From JAJZQZ01 sp963790415 (lineage in GTDB: Bacteria; Actinomycetota; Thermoleophilia; RBG-16-64-13), in NCBI GenBank assembly GCA_963790415.1, contig CAWBOK010000008.1, positions 164,181 through 228,180 of the forward strand: a stretch of DNA of 64,000 nt, in the 5' to 3' direction. Positions 46,660 to 54,795 of the stretch are shown here, piece after piece (within the stretch, counting starts at the first letter, position 1; every line of letters begins with the position of its first letter). Position numbers and translations under genes: made by a program. The notes beneath the pieces are model-generated. The model saw only the letters and a program-made list of their open reading frames with translations, was not told the DNA's origin and made no database searches.

Positions 46660-46794
46660 CGCGCTCTCCTTGGTCGCTCTGCACGTGGGGCTAGGGTATC
46701 CATCGCGTGCCGCCAGCGCTAGGGGCGGCGGCCAACATTCACAGAACGTTAACAGTCTGTGCTCGGGCAGCGGGTCGGGCGGACGACGCACCGC

Positions 46795-46904
46795 GGGCCG
46801 CGCACTCGGCCCCCGTGGACGGCGCACGGGGCAGCGAAGGACAAAGCATCGTGCCGTCCAGTGCGTTCTGGGGGCCAAGGCTTCGCTTTTCAGCAGCCTC
46901 CTAG
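46795..46904 (-). repeat. Repeat copy at the crcB stop
   Basis: On the minus strand: CTAGGAGGCTGCTGAAAAGC, GAAGCCTTGGCCCCC, CACTGGACGGCACGATGC. It combines the short CTAGGAGGCTG core with the left arm of the 163-bp element, showing the two are one family. The TAG is crcB's stop. Confidence 0.7.
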
Positions 46905-47278
46905 ACGATGCGGCCCACCCACATCCCGAGTAGCACGAGCAACAGTCCACCGACGTTGTTCACGACCAGGTTCAGGGCCGAGATGGCCGGCGTGCCGGCC
47001 TGCCCGTACGAGACGGTCTCCAAGGCGAAGGTGGAGAATGTCGTGAGAGCACCGAGGAACCCGGTCATGAAGAAGAGGCGTCCCGCGGGGCCGAGCACCG
47101 CTCGATCCTCAGCCAAGGCATACGCCAAACCGATGAGAAAGCAACCGGTCAAGTTGACGACGAGTGTTCCGAGAGGGAACGTGCCCCCTACCACGCGACC
47201 GGCGAGCAGAGAGACGCCGTAGCGGGAGAGCGTCCCAAGAGCGCCGCCGAGGGCGAGAATCGCAAGTTTCCCAAGCAT
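46901..47278 (-). CDS. crcB: Fluoride ion channel CrcB/FluC
   Basis: 125 residues, four helices. Seen: LAILALGGALGTLSRYGVSL, GTLVVNLTGCFLIGLAYALA (conserved Asn) and FFMTGFLGALTTFSTFALET (Phe box and Thr/Ser track). It exports fluoride as a dual-topology dimer. The ATG at 47278 has no ribosome site; TACAGT lies seven bases before it, so leaderless translation is possible. No fluoride riboswitch was recognised upstream. Confidence 0.93.
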   Translation of the reverse strand: MLGKLAILALGGALGTLSRYGVSLLAGRVVGGTFPLGTLVVNLTGCFLIGLAYALAEDRAVLGPAGRLFFMTGFLGALTTFSTFALETVSYGQAGTPAISALNLVVNNVGGLLLVLLGMWVGRIV

Positions 47279-47315
47279 GGCGGTACTGTACCATCCGGCG
47301 CGTCGCTTCCACGTC

Positions 47316-47344
47316 TTGGCACTGTCACAGGCTGCTGCTATCAT
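47316..47344 (+). promoter_or_regulatory. tRNA-Val promoter
   Basis: TTGGCA (47316-47321), 17-bp spacer, TATCAT (47339-47344), 16 bases before the tRNA. Confidence 0.7.
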
Positions 47345-47359
47345 CATCGCCCCATACGA

Positions 47360-47431
47360 GGGCGATTAGCTCAGTGGGAGAGCGCTGCCTTCACACGGCA
47401 GAAGTCACTGGTTCAAATCCAGTATCGCCCA
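47360..47431 (+). tRNA. tRNA-Val (anticodon CAC)
   Basis: 72 bases. Acceptor GGGCGAT/ATCGCCC, anticodon stem-loop CTGCC-TTCACAC-GGCAG, T-arm GGTTCAAATCC. Discriminator A; CCA not encoded. Confidence 0.96.
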
Positions 47432-47440
47432 CTCGTTTCA

Positions 47441-47470
47441 GAGGAGTCCCGGTCGGGGCTCCTCTTCCAT
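47441..47470 (+). terminator. Terminator after tRNA-Val
   Basis: 10-bp stem GAGGAGTCCC/GGGGCTCCTC (one U-G pair), GGTC loop, then TTCCATTT. Confidence 0.75.
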
Positions 47471-47626
47471 TTGACCGGGCTAGCGGTCTCCCTCGTGTGT
47501 AGCAGGCGGTTGTGATAAGGTCATCGAGGTCTCGCGAACGTTGGTCCGAGTTCGCGACACCTCCGGCCCGACCAGATGCGGTGCGGCCGGGAGTTGTGTG
47601 TTCCTCTTCTACGATTGGAGTGACGA

Positions 47627-47995
47627 ATGTTCGACGGTGGATTGTTGTACTTCTTCTGGTATATGTTGATCTTCTATCTTTTCTTCATGGTCGTCTGGAT
47701 GTTCATCCGCGTGTTCGCCGACATCTTCCACCGCGAGAACCTGACCGGATGGGGCAAGGCCGGCTGGATCCTGTTGATCTTCATCATCCCGTTCATCGGC
47801 TTGTTGATCTACATGATCGTGCGCCCCAAGAACACCGAGCAGGATCTGCGCGACATGGAGGCAGCGCAAGCGACGCAGGCACGGCTGGTCGGCGGCTCGG
47901 CCGTCGACGACATCGCCAAGGCTCAGGACCTGCTGGACAAGGGCGCGATCACCCAGGCCGAATTCGACAGCATCAAGGCCAAGGCGCTCGCATAG
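47627..47995 (+). CDS. PLDc_N/SHOCT-domain membrane protein
   Basis: 122 residues. Two helices (YFFWYMLIFYLFFMVVWMFI and AGWILLIFIIPFIGLLIYMI) form the small PLDc_N-like membrane domain. The C-terminus IAKAQDLLDKGAITQAEFDS is a SHOCT motif, a short helical module for oligomerisation found in many bacterial proteins. Function unknown. The gene stands alone between tRNA-Val and a terminator. Another SHOCT tail ends the SPFH protein at 61954. Confidence 0.8.
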   Translation: MFDGGLLYFFWYMLIFYLFFMVVWMFIRVFADIFHRENLTGWGKAGWILLIFIIPFIGLLIYMIVRPKNTEQDLRDMEAAQATQARLVGGSAVDDIAKAQDLLDKGAITQAEFDSIKAKALA

Positions 47996-48058
47996 GCCCA
48001 CGCTCGGAGGGGCCAGGCGCCTGAGGTCTGTGTCCGCGACCATGGGTTGTGTGTGACG

Positions 48059-48086
48059 AGGGGCCGTCCCATGTGGGGCGGCCCTT
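48059..48086 (+). terminator. Terminator after the SHOCT protein
   Basis: 12-bp stem starting AGGGGCCGTCCC, loop ATGT, ending GGGGCGGCCCTT, then TTTGC. Confidence 0.75.
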
Positions 48087-48144
48087 TGCAGTGCTGCCCA
48101 CTCCGACCGCCCCACCCGTTCGAAGCGGAGGAACGGCGACGCCG

Positions 48145-49390
48145 CTACATCTCCCGCAGTTCCTCGATCACTGTCTTAGCCGCCTCCGGCGGGAAGGCCG
48201 ACTGCCGTGATCTGCACGGTCACGTCGGGGAAGACGATCTGAACGACGAAGGCCGCGACGGGGGTCGAGACGACGCGGGTATGGACCGTAGCCGTTCTCC
48301 CCGCGACCGTCATCTCCTCGGTGGTGTCCCCCGGAAGCGGGGGCTCCGTCATCTGCGCCCAGTCGTCCGGCTCTCCGGGCTGGCGTTTGTTGGTGATCAG
48401 CTGGATCGACTGCTCCCAGGGCGGCTGTCCAGAGCTGCCATAGACGGACATCGTCTGCTCGGACCGTGTCGTCTCGTCGGGATCGCCGACCACGATTGCG
48501 GCGTTGTTGAGCTTCAGATCGAGGAACTGCGATCCGAGCCAGTACTGCGGCCAGGCGACGTCCGCACGCGGCGGGTCAAGAGCAAGCTCTGTGGAGAGCT
48601 GCACCACACGGTAGTCCTGTGGAAGGGTCAGGCGTACATCCTGCTCCTCGAGGCCGTCGATCGGCTCGATGCGGTATTCGACTCGTTCTATACTGGTTTG
48701 CTCGCTCTGCCAGGTGCTCGTCGTTCCGTCGGGCTCCGCTGTCCCTCCGCCCGTGGAGTAGTGGATCGTGCGCTCGGTGCGTCGTGGCAGGAGATCAGGC
48801 CCCACGACGATCAGGAGGTCCCCGAGGTCCCCGGCCATCATCTGGGCTTCCCGAGCGGTGATCCGGGGTCGGAGGACGAGCTCCCACGAGCCATCGTCCT
48901 TGAGAGAAGCGCTGATCGCCTGTGCGTCCTCCAGGAACAGGGGCGACAGCCCGTACAACGGGAGGGGCAGCCCCGTGGGGGGACGCAGTTGAACGGAGCG
49001 GATGACCTGGACGTTCTCGCCCTCGCCCATGACACGAACGCTCTCGTTGCCGATCACGCTGGCCTCTTCGGGCCCACCAAGAGAACTGGTGATGGTCTCC
49101 CGGGCCAGGCCGCTCACCGGATCGAGGAGCTGCACGGCGTGCCGTTCGTTGGTGAGGTCGCCCGTGTCCGCGGTGACGGTGGCCTCCACGCGGACGGGCC
49201 CGATACTCTCGAGAGCCGCGAGGACCGCCTGACGGACCTCCTCCGGCAAGGCGTCCGCCGCCAGGGTCACGGGGCCGGGGCTGGGCGTTGCACCTTCGGT
49301 CGTCGACGCCGACCGGTCGGCCGTTCCGCACGCGCTCGAACCGAGCGCCACGATGAGGAGAAGGATCGGCGTCAGCCGTCTGAGGATCAT
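48145..49390 (-). CDS. Exported lipoprotein, frame break near 3' end
   Basis: About 414 residues. Start ATG 49390 gives a lipoprotein signal MILRRLTPILLLIVALGSSAC with the lipobox Cys, then a Ser/Thr/Pro-rich spacer. The body has an N-terminal domain (VRQAVLAALESIGPVRVEAT) and a later SIERVEYRIEPIDGLEEQDV. In the straightforward frame it ends at 48176 (ITAVGLPAGGG). A shift near 48190 instead gives AFPPEAAKTVIEELREM with a stop at 48145, a more natural ending, which I prefer. No known family is recognised; the fold may be LppX/LprG-like. Confidence 0.65.
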
Positions 49391-49434
49391 GCCGTGTACC
49401 CCCTGCGTAGAAGACGTTCGTTCGCCGGGGTGGC

Positions 49435-50661
49435 CTACCCGACGAGGCCCGATCCCACCACCAGCACCTGCGCGAGGGCTACGAGCACCACGGCGCCCTC
49501 GGGCACGGCCATGATCCGGTAGATGGGGGAGAGGGCGGACTTGAAGTAGTCCTTGGTCAGCACCAGGCATAAATGCACGGGCGAGAACATGACGCCCGCG
49601 AAGCCCGCCGCGAAGGCGAAGGCCAGCAGTGCCATGTTGGGGTGACCCACGCCCCCGATAAGGGGAAGGATCAGGGGGAACGTCGCGCCCACATAGGCTA
49701 CGGTGATGCCGGTGATCAGGCCCACGACGAAGGGCATCGCGAACAGGATGAGCACCACGGGCACGCCGGCATGCTTCATCGTGCCGGGCAGGGTGTCGAC
49801 CACTCCGGACGCTTCCATCACCCCTCGGAAGACCAGTACTCCGGCAACCATGAAGAGTGTCTTGAAGGACATGCTCTCGCGCGCGGTGGCGACGATACGC
49901 GTGGGCGTATAGCGATGAGCGACCAGAAGTACCGCCACCACTCCGATCATGGCCAGGGCGATGTTCACCCCCAGGGCGATGACCAGCACCATCACCGCAC
50001 CGATGGGAGCGAAACTCAGAGCGAAGCGGCCGATGTCCTTCATCCGTTCTTCGCTGCGCGGATGGGGGGTTGCGGTCACGCCTCGGAATCCGTAGATGGT
50101 GCCGGCCGCGAGCACCGTAAGCGGGAAGAGGAACTGCCAGCGGAAGAGGGCGCTCATGGATATGCCCGCTATCGTCGCGGCAAGGATGAACCCGGGATAC
50201 AGGGGAGACACATACTCCCAGATGTGACGGAACCAGTAGTTGACGAAGCTCTTGCGCTCGGCGGCCATGAGGCAGCCATTGGACGACTCCTCCACCATGG
50301 GAGCCGAGAAACGGGCGCCGCCCGCCGACGGCAGGATACCGATGATGGCAGGCATCAGGGCCATGACCGCGCGGTTGTCACCGAGGAGGCGCTGGAGCGA
50401 GCCGACGAGGGTCTGCAGCGTGCCTGTCTTCCGCAGGATGTTCTCGAGCACCATGATCAGGGCCAGCCCCACCAGGAGCGAGACCGCGTCGGGTGCGATG
50501 AGCGAGCGGAAGGCGATCGGCAGCAGTCGCAATGGGGCCACACCGGTGAGCAGACCGAGGACCGTGGCGGCGATGAGCATGACCCAGCCCAGGTTCAAGC
50601 GCAGCCGCAGAAGCGCGACGATGATGATGAACACGGTCAGGATGATGAGCAGATCGGTCAT
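49435..50661 (-). CDS. DUF401 family membrane protein
   Basis: 408 residues with about ten helices. It begins MTDLLIILTVFIIIVALLRL and contains the motif IGILPSAGGARFSAPMVEES plus VGLITGITVAYVGATFPLIL and the C-terminal GFAGVMFSPVHLCLVLTKDYF. DUF401 belongs with the ion-transporter-like superfamily (relatives of gluconate, DctM and CitMHS carriers). The likely role is transport of an organic anion; the substrate is unknown. It is followed by the lipoprotein gene on the same strand, 44 bases away, so they may be one unit. Confidence 0.85.
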   Translation of the reverse strand: MTDLLIILTVFIIIVALLRLRLNLGWVMLIAATVLGLLTGVAPLRLLPIAFRSLIAPDAVSLLVGLALIMVLENILRKTGTLQTLVGSLQRLLGDNRAVMALMPAIIGILPSAGGARFSAPMVEESSNGCLMAAERKSFVNYWFRHIWEYVSPLYPGFILAATIAGISMSALFRWQFLFPLTVLAAGTIYGFRGVTATPHPRSEERMKDIGRFALSFAPIGAVMVLVIALGVNIALAMIGVVAVLLVAHRYTPTRIVATARESMSFKTLFMVAGVLVFRGVMEASGVVDTLPGTMKHAGVPVVLILFAMPFVVGLITGITVAYVGATFPLILPLIGGVGHPNMALLAFAFAAGFAGVMFSPVHLCLVLTKDYFKSALSPIYRIMAVPEGAVVLVALAQVLVVGSGLVG

Positions 50662-50704
50662 CGCGTCCTGCGGACGGCGCGCGCGGTCGTCAAGATGCGG
50701 GTCG

Positions 50705-51728
50705 TCACACGTTGAAGCGGAAGTTGACGATATCGCCGTCGGCCATGACGTAGTCCTTGCCTTCGATGCGCAACACGCCGGCTTCGCGGCACGCCTTCAT
50801 GGATGTGTCGTGAGCCATGAAGTCCTCGTAGCTCACGATCTCGGCCCGGATGAATCCGCGTTCTATGTCGGAGTGGATGGCTCCGGCGGCCTGCCGGGCC
50901 GTCTCTCCCCGGCGGATGGGCCACGCGCGCACCTCGTCCTCTCCGCTGGTCAAGAAGCTGATCAATCCCAGTTGCGCGAAGGCGGCGTGGGTGACAGATC
51001 TCGTCGGCGGGGCCGGGGAGGCCGAGCGCGTCGGCGAACTCGATCTGTTCCTCGGGAGAGAGGCGGGCCACCTCCGCAGCGTCTGAGAAGGGAAAGGCGA
51101 TCAGCTGGCGTCCTTGAGCGTGCTCCAGAACCGGTGCTGTCGCCGACGGGTCGGGCTCGCTTCCGGACTCGGTGTCAACCAGCAGAAGCTGCGGCACCAA
51201 GGTGAGCAGCTGGTAGTTGCGCACGAAGGCCAGTTCGTCGTGGTCGAGATCGAGGTCGCGCAGGGGAGTCTCCGCTTCCAGGGAATCGCGACAGCGGCCG
51301 AGCGCGCGCCTGCCTATGTCGCTGAGAGGTTGCTTCTTGGACCGTTCGAAGGCCCGTTCTATCGCGATGAGATCGGCGAGGACGAGTTCGTTGTCCAAGG
51401 CCAGGAGGTCGCGCACCGGGTCCGGGGGATCGGCCAGCATGGGACTGTCGAAGGCCCTCAGCACGTGCAGGAACACCTGCGCCCCCGACAGTTGGTCCAG
51501 ATAGCGCTCGAGTTCGCCTTTGCGTGCGCTGGCCTCTGTCCATGCCGCCTCGCGCACACGGAACTCGGCGAAGGTGGTCTTCTTGGGCTGGAAGACCTCC
51601 GAGAGCCTGCGCACCCGATCGTCGCCCATGCGAACCGTTGCTACCTGGCCCTCTGCTCGGCCCTCTGAGAGAGCGGCCATCAACGTCGTTTTTCCACAGC
51701 CCTTGAGGCCGATGATCCGTGCTTCCAC
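50705..51728 (-). CDS. YchF/OLA1-like P-loop protein, one frame break
   Basis: About 340 residues after one base is removed near 50985-50995. GTG 51728 has GGAGG upstream. The P-loop reads IIGLKGCGKTTLMAAL. The C-terminal TGS-like DUF933 domain is clear: GLISFLTSGEDEVRAWPIRR, GETARQAAGAIHSDIERGFI and EIVSYEDFMAHDTSM. But the region where YchF has its G3 (DIAGL) and G4 (NxxE) motifs reads EFRVREAAWTEASA and LLLVDTESGS, so canonical guanine/adenine recognition seems lost. It may be a divergent YchF paralogue. The frame break is probably an error. Confidence 0.75.
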
Positions 51729-51805
51729 AATCCCTCCGCCCGATGTCCCGCCGCTCGTGCGGCGTGTTTCCGCGCCACACTGTCCACAACCTATACTAAC
51801 ATCGG

Positions 51806-51816
51806 CTAGGAGGCTG
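51806..51816 (+). repeat. Short CTAGGAGGCTG motif at the GGDEF stop
   Basis: Exact core of the dispersed motif. It lies between the 5' end of the YchF-like gene and the 3' end of the GGDEF gene; its CTAG gives the latter's stop codon in reverse orientation. Confidence 0.6.
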
Positions 51817-52509
51817 AGAAGGGCCAGCGGGCCACGACATCGCGCCCGAGTCGCTTGGCCTCGTACATGGCGTCGTCGGCTCGCTTGATCAACAGATCGG
51901 CGCCGTCCGCGTCCCCGGGGAATGTCGCGACGCCTAGACTCACCGTCACACGGGGTAGGGGCCCGCCGTCGGTTTCGGCTATCGCGACTCGCAGACGGTC
52001 GGCTATCTCCATCGCCGTGTCTTTGGTCGTTGCCGGCAGCACGATGGCGAACTCCTCGCCTCCGATCCGACACGCGAGATCGTACGGCCGGATTCCACCC
52101 GCAGAGAGCGGGCAACCGATGCGAGTGCCTCGTCACCGACGAGGTGGCCGTACGTGTCGTTGATCGTCTTGAAATGATCCAGGTCGGCGATGATCAGGCT
52201 GACAGGATGCCCAAGCCGCCGGCCGCGAGCGAGTTCGGTGCGCAGAACCGAGATGAAGCGTCGTTGGTTGGCGAGGCCGGTGGCCATGTCCAGCGTCGCC
52301 AATTGCGAGAGCCGCTGATTGGCGCGGAAGAGGGTGATCCGGGCTATGCCGTACGCAAAGCCACCCACCATCAACCCCGAGGCGAGGCAGGCGGCGCGGA
52401 ACCATCCCTCATCCCCCGGGCGCAGGATGAGGAGCCGCGACACGACCTCCGGGAAGAGGAGCCCTACCAGCAGCCCGAACGCCACCATGGCGAGAAGGAT
52501 GTGCTTCAT
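51806..52509 (-). CDS. Diguanylate cyclase (GGDEF), membrane-bound, one frame break
   Basis: About 234 residues. Start ATG 52509 gives MKHILLAMVAFGLLVGLLFP and a second helix (RAACLASGLMVGGFAYGIAR), then the cyclase domain: ATLDMATGLANQRRFISVL, IIADLDHFKTINDTYGHLVG. A shift near 52085-52095 is needed to reach YDLACRIGGEEFAIVLPATT, which holds an intact GGEEF active site, and then VTVSLGVATFPGD and MYEAKRLGRDVV. It should make c-di-GMP. The stop TAG lies in the palindromic CTAG of a CTAGGAGGCTG repeat core. Confidence 0.85.
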
Positions 52510-52720
52510 CGACACGTCCTCGCTGGTGACCGCGAGTGATTCGCCGTGCGCCCCGAGGGTGCTCGCTTCGTCGGAAGCGCCTGTGTTATCCGGTGGATGC
52601 ACCTGTGCTGAACTCCGATCTCGAGGAGCCTCGCACCAGGTATCGGTCGGATCGACCCAAGTCCTTAGAAAGGGTCGCACTCCAGGCCACACCTTGCGCC
52701 GTCCACGTTCCTCTGCTAGC
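52510..52720. other. Intergenic stretch between GGDEF and DUF302 genes
   Basis: No convincing gene. The frame upstream of the GGDEF start stays open but looks arginine/proline-rich and non-coding. With the operator and leader behind it the gap is 293 bases. Confidence 0.5.
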
Positions 52721-52736
52721 ATACCCCATAGGGTAT
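52721..52736 (+). promoter_or_regulatory. CsoR-type operator upstream of the DUF302 gene
   Basis: ATACCC-CATA-GGGTAT, a perfect 6+6 dyad of the CsoR/RcnR type, 67 bases before the ATG. Relatives of CsoR (CstR) that sense persulfide use similar boxes, and DUF302 proteins often occur with either system. Confidence 0.7.
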
Positions 52737-52802
52737 ATGGGCCCTTACAGCACGGGCCACCGGACTCCTGGAGACTGACTTCCAACAGAAGGGAAATGGG
52801 CC

Positions 52803-53216
52803 ATGAGCGATCCGACATACGCTATTGCGAGGCACGTGAACGTGGGCTACGAAGAGGCGCTTCGTCTTACCCGGGAAGCCTTGAAGGAACAGGGTTTCGG
52901 CGTGCTTACCGAGATCGACGTGAAGCAGACGATGAAGGACAAGCTGGATGTCGACTTCAGACCGTACATCATCCTCGGCGCCTGCAACCCGCCGTTGGCC
53001 CATCAGGCATTGATGGCCGAGCCGGACATCGGTCTGATGTTGCCGTGCAACCTAGTGGTGTACGAAGAAGGTCCGGGGGCCGCCATGGTGGAGGCCATCG
53101 CGCCACTTGCCGCTATGGGCGTGGTGGGCAATCCCGCTCTCGACGAGGTGGCCCAGCAGGTCCAGACGCGGCTCACCTCCGCCCTGGACGCCGTCGCGGA
53201 GCGTGCCGGGGCATAG
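52803..53216 (+). CDS. DUF302 family protein
   Basis: 137 residues; AAGGGAAATGGGCC precedes the ATG. The whole protein is one DUF302 domain: HVNVGYEEALRLTREALKEQ, GFGVLTEIDVKQTMKDKLDV, FRPYIILGACNPPLAHQALM, AEPDIGLMLPCNLVVYEEG. Two Cys (GACNPP and LPCNLV) are placed as usual in the family. Function is not established; the family is commonly linked to copper or sulfur-handling loci. The upstream CsoR-type box supports such a link here. Confidence 0.9.
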   Translation: MSDPTYAIARHVNVGYEEALRLTREALKEQGFGVLTEIDVKQTMKDKLDVDFRPYIILGACNPPLAHQALMAEPDIGLMLPCNLVVYEEGPGAAMVEAIAPLAAMGVVGNPALDEVAQQVQTRLTSALDAVAERAGA

Positions 53217-53364
53217 CCGCCGCCTGCGAACCATGCTGCCTGCGACCACGTCGATCGGGGCCGGGGCCAACCTCAGTCTTTGTGCGTACAGACGGAAGTC
53301 GGAGCGAGGACTAGCCTACCTTCACACCTCCCGGTAGGCGGGGGGAGCGCGGAAGGGAGGGCCG

Positions 53365-53916
53365 ATGTTCGAACGGCAGCCGTGGATGCAGCGGGCGGGA
53401 GAGTATCCGCGGTCCGACCAGGAGTACTTCGGGTTGCTGGTCCGGAGTGTCTTCTCGGCCGGACTGGGGCCTCGGGTGGTGGAGGCTCGGTGGACGGGTT
53501 TGACCGATGCGTTCAAGGGCATGGTCCCGTTGGAGGTCGCGGGCTTCGACGAGTCGGACGTGATGCGCCTGTTGTCAGACCCCGGAGTGATCCGCAATCG
53601 GCGCAAGATCGAAGCGGCGATCGCCGACGCGCGGGAGTTCCTGGTCGTGATAGGGCAATGGGGTAGCTTTCATGCGTACCTCGAGTCGCTCGCCGCGGAG
53701 CGCAACTTCGCGGGCCTGGTAGACGAACTGTCGGGCAGATTCGCCTATCTCGGGCCGACGTCGGCGGCGCTGTTCCTCTTCAGCGCCGGGTGGCGGGAGG
53801 ATTCTCCGGCCGCGCCGGCCGAGAGTGGCGCGGAAACGGAGCCGGCCAAGCAGTCAGGCCGGCGGACATCCAAGCGGGATGGGCGCGCCGCCGCGGGGGT
53901 GGCAAGCCCGGCCTGA
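53365..53916 (+). CDS. DNA-3-methyladenine glycosylase I-like protein (Tag family)
   Basis: 183 residues. The helix-hairpin-helix glycosylase core is visible: RSDQEYFGLLVRSVFSAGLG, MRLLSDPGVIRNRRKIEAAI, ADAREFLVVIGQWGSFHAYL and RFAYLGPTSAALFLFSAG. It would excise alkylated adenine. Compared with E. coli Tag, the zinc-binding Cys/His pairs at both ends are absent and the tail is a low-complexity Ala/Arg stretch. Some Tag relatives lack the zinc site too. The ATG 53365 has GGAGGG upstream. Confidence 0.75.
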   Translation: MFERQPWMQRAGEYPRSDQEYFGLLVRSVFSAGLGPRVVEARWTGLTDAFKGMVPLEVAGFDESDVMRLLSDPGVIRNRRKIEAAIADAREFLVVIGQWGSFHAYLESLAAERNFAGLVDELSGRFAYLGPTSAALFLFSAGWREDSPAAPAESGAETEPAKQSGRRTSKRDGRAAAGVASPA

Positions 53917-54056
53917 GTGATGCCCGGTGCAGCCGCGGGAACCGGCGATGCACCCGCCCCGTCGGAACCCGCGGCAGCCTCCCTGGTAGACTACCCGGGC
54001 GGGCGTGCCTGCCGCGTGCCTCCCGGAATCGAACATACAAAGGGCTGAGCTCACCA

Positions 54057-54740
54057 ATGGATCGTCCACCTTTCACCACCGTACTCAGTGCCGCCGTGGC
54101 CTCCGCGGCCGCATTCTTCGTGATCACCAGATCGGGCATCGCGGGCACACTGGCCGGCGCGGCCGTGGCTTCTATGGTCTACACCGGAGCTTCGCACGGG
54201 GTGCGTCATGCTCTTGAGCGGTCGGTCGGTGGTGTGCGGCGCCGGTTTGTTCCCGAGGCGGAGGTCCCTGTGGACGAAGCGCCCATGGCTATCTCGGCCG
54301 AGCGGGACGGGCGGGCGTCCGCGGACGCATCGCTTTTGCCGCTCCCCGGGCGTCACCGTCCCGCGAGGAGCGTGACGGCCACCTGGGGTCCGGTGTTGCT
54401 TGCCGCCGCGGCGCTGCTGACAAGCGTCTACTCCATGACTTCGGGAACCCCCATCGAGCGGGTCGTGGTGCGGGAGCGCATAGTGGAGAGGCCGGTCGTG
54501 ACGGAGCGGGTCGTGGTCCAGACCCAAACCGTTACCACCGTCCCTCAGTCCGTGCCGGTCCACGGGACTCAGCAGGCTGCAGGCACACCGACGACCACTA
54601 CGACCATGGTTGCCGCAGGGCCCGCTGTCACCACGGCCACCACCGCAACCACGACGACCTCGACGGCGCCTCCGACTACCGTCACGACCAGCACCGTCGC
54701 ACCGGTCTCCACGACTGCTCCTACGGCGCCGGCTCCATAG
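54057..54740 (+). CDS. Membrane protein with Thr-rich exported tail
   Basis: 227 residues from ATG 54057. Two hydrophobic stretches (VLSAAVASAAAFFVITRSGI, AGTLAGAAVASMVYTGA) are followed by a polar region, a third helix (WGPVLLAAAALLTSVYSM) and a short repeated segment ERVVVRERIVERPVVTERVV. The last 60 residues are almost all Thr, Ala, Pro and Val, typical of a wall-spanning or glycosylated stalk. No family recognised. A TAGGATAAT follows the gene and probably serves the thiolase. Confidence 0.65.
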   Translation: MDRPPFTTVLSAAVASAAAFFVITRSGIAGTLAGAAVASMVYTGASHGVRHALERSVGGVRRRFVPEAEVPVDEAPMAISAERDGRASADASLLPLPGRHRPARSVTATWGPVLLAAAALLTSVYSMTSGTPIERVVVRERIVERPVVTERVVVQTQTVTTVPQSVPVHGTQQAAGTPTTTTTMVAAGPAVTTATTATTTTSTAPPTTVTTSTVAPVSTTAPTAPAP

Positions 54741-54795
54741 CGCCCGTGGTAGGATAATCGCTCGATCCTGTGAGCGTGAGTCCGAGAGGAGTCCT

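Noticed and set aside
46660..46950. Longer N-terminus for the hypothetical protein ending at 46261
   Set aside because: The extension is arginine/proline-rich, overlaps a repeat copy and crcB, and the ATG at 46659 has its own ribosome site.
54580..54740. ACC/ACG-rich tract as a microsatellite
   Set aside because: It encodes a Thr-rich protein tail in frame, with mixed codons; a similar tail ends PknB.
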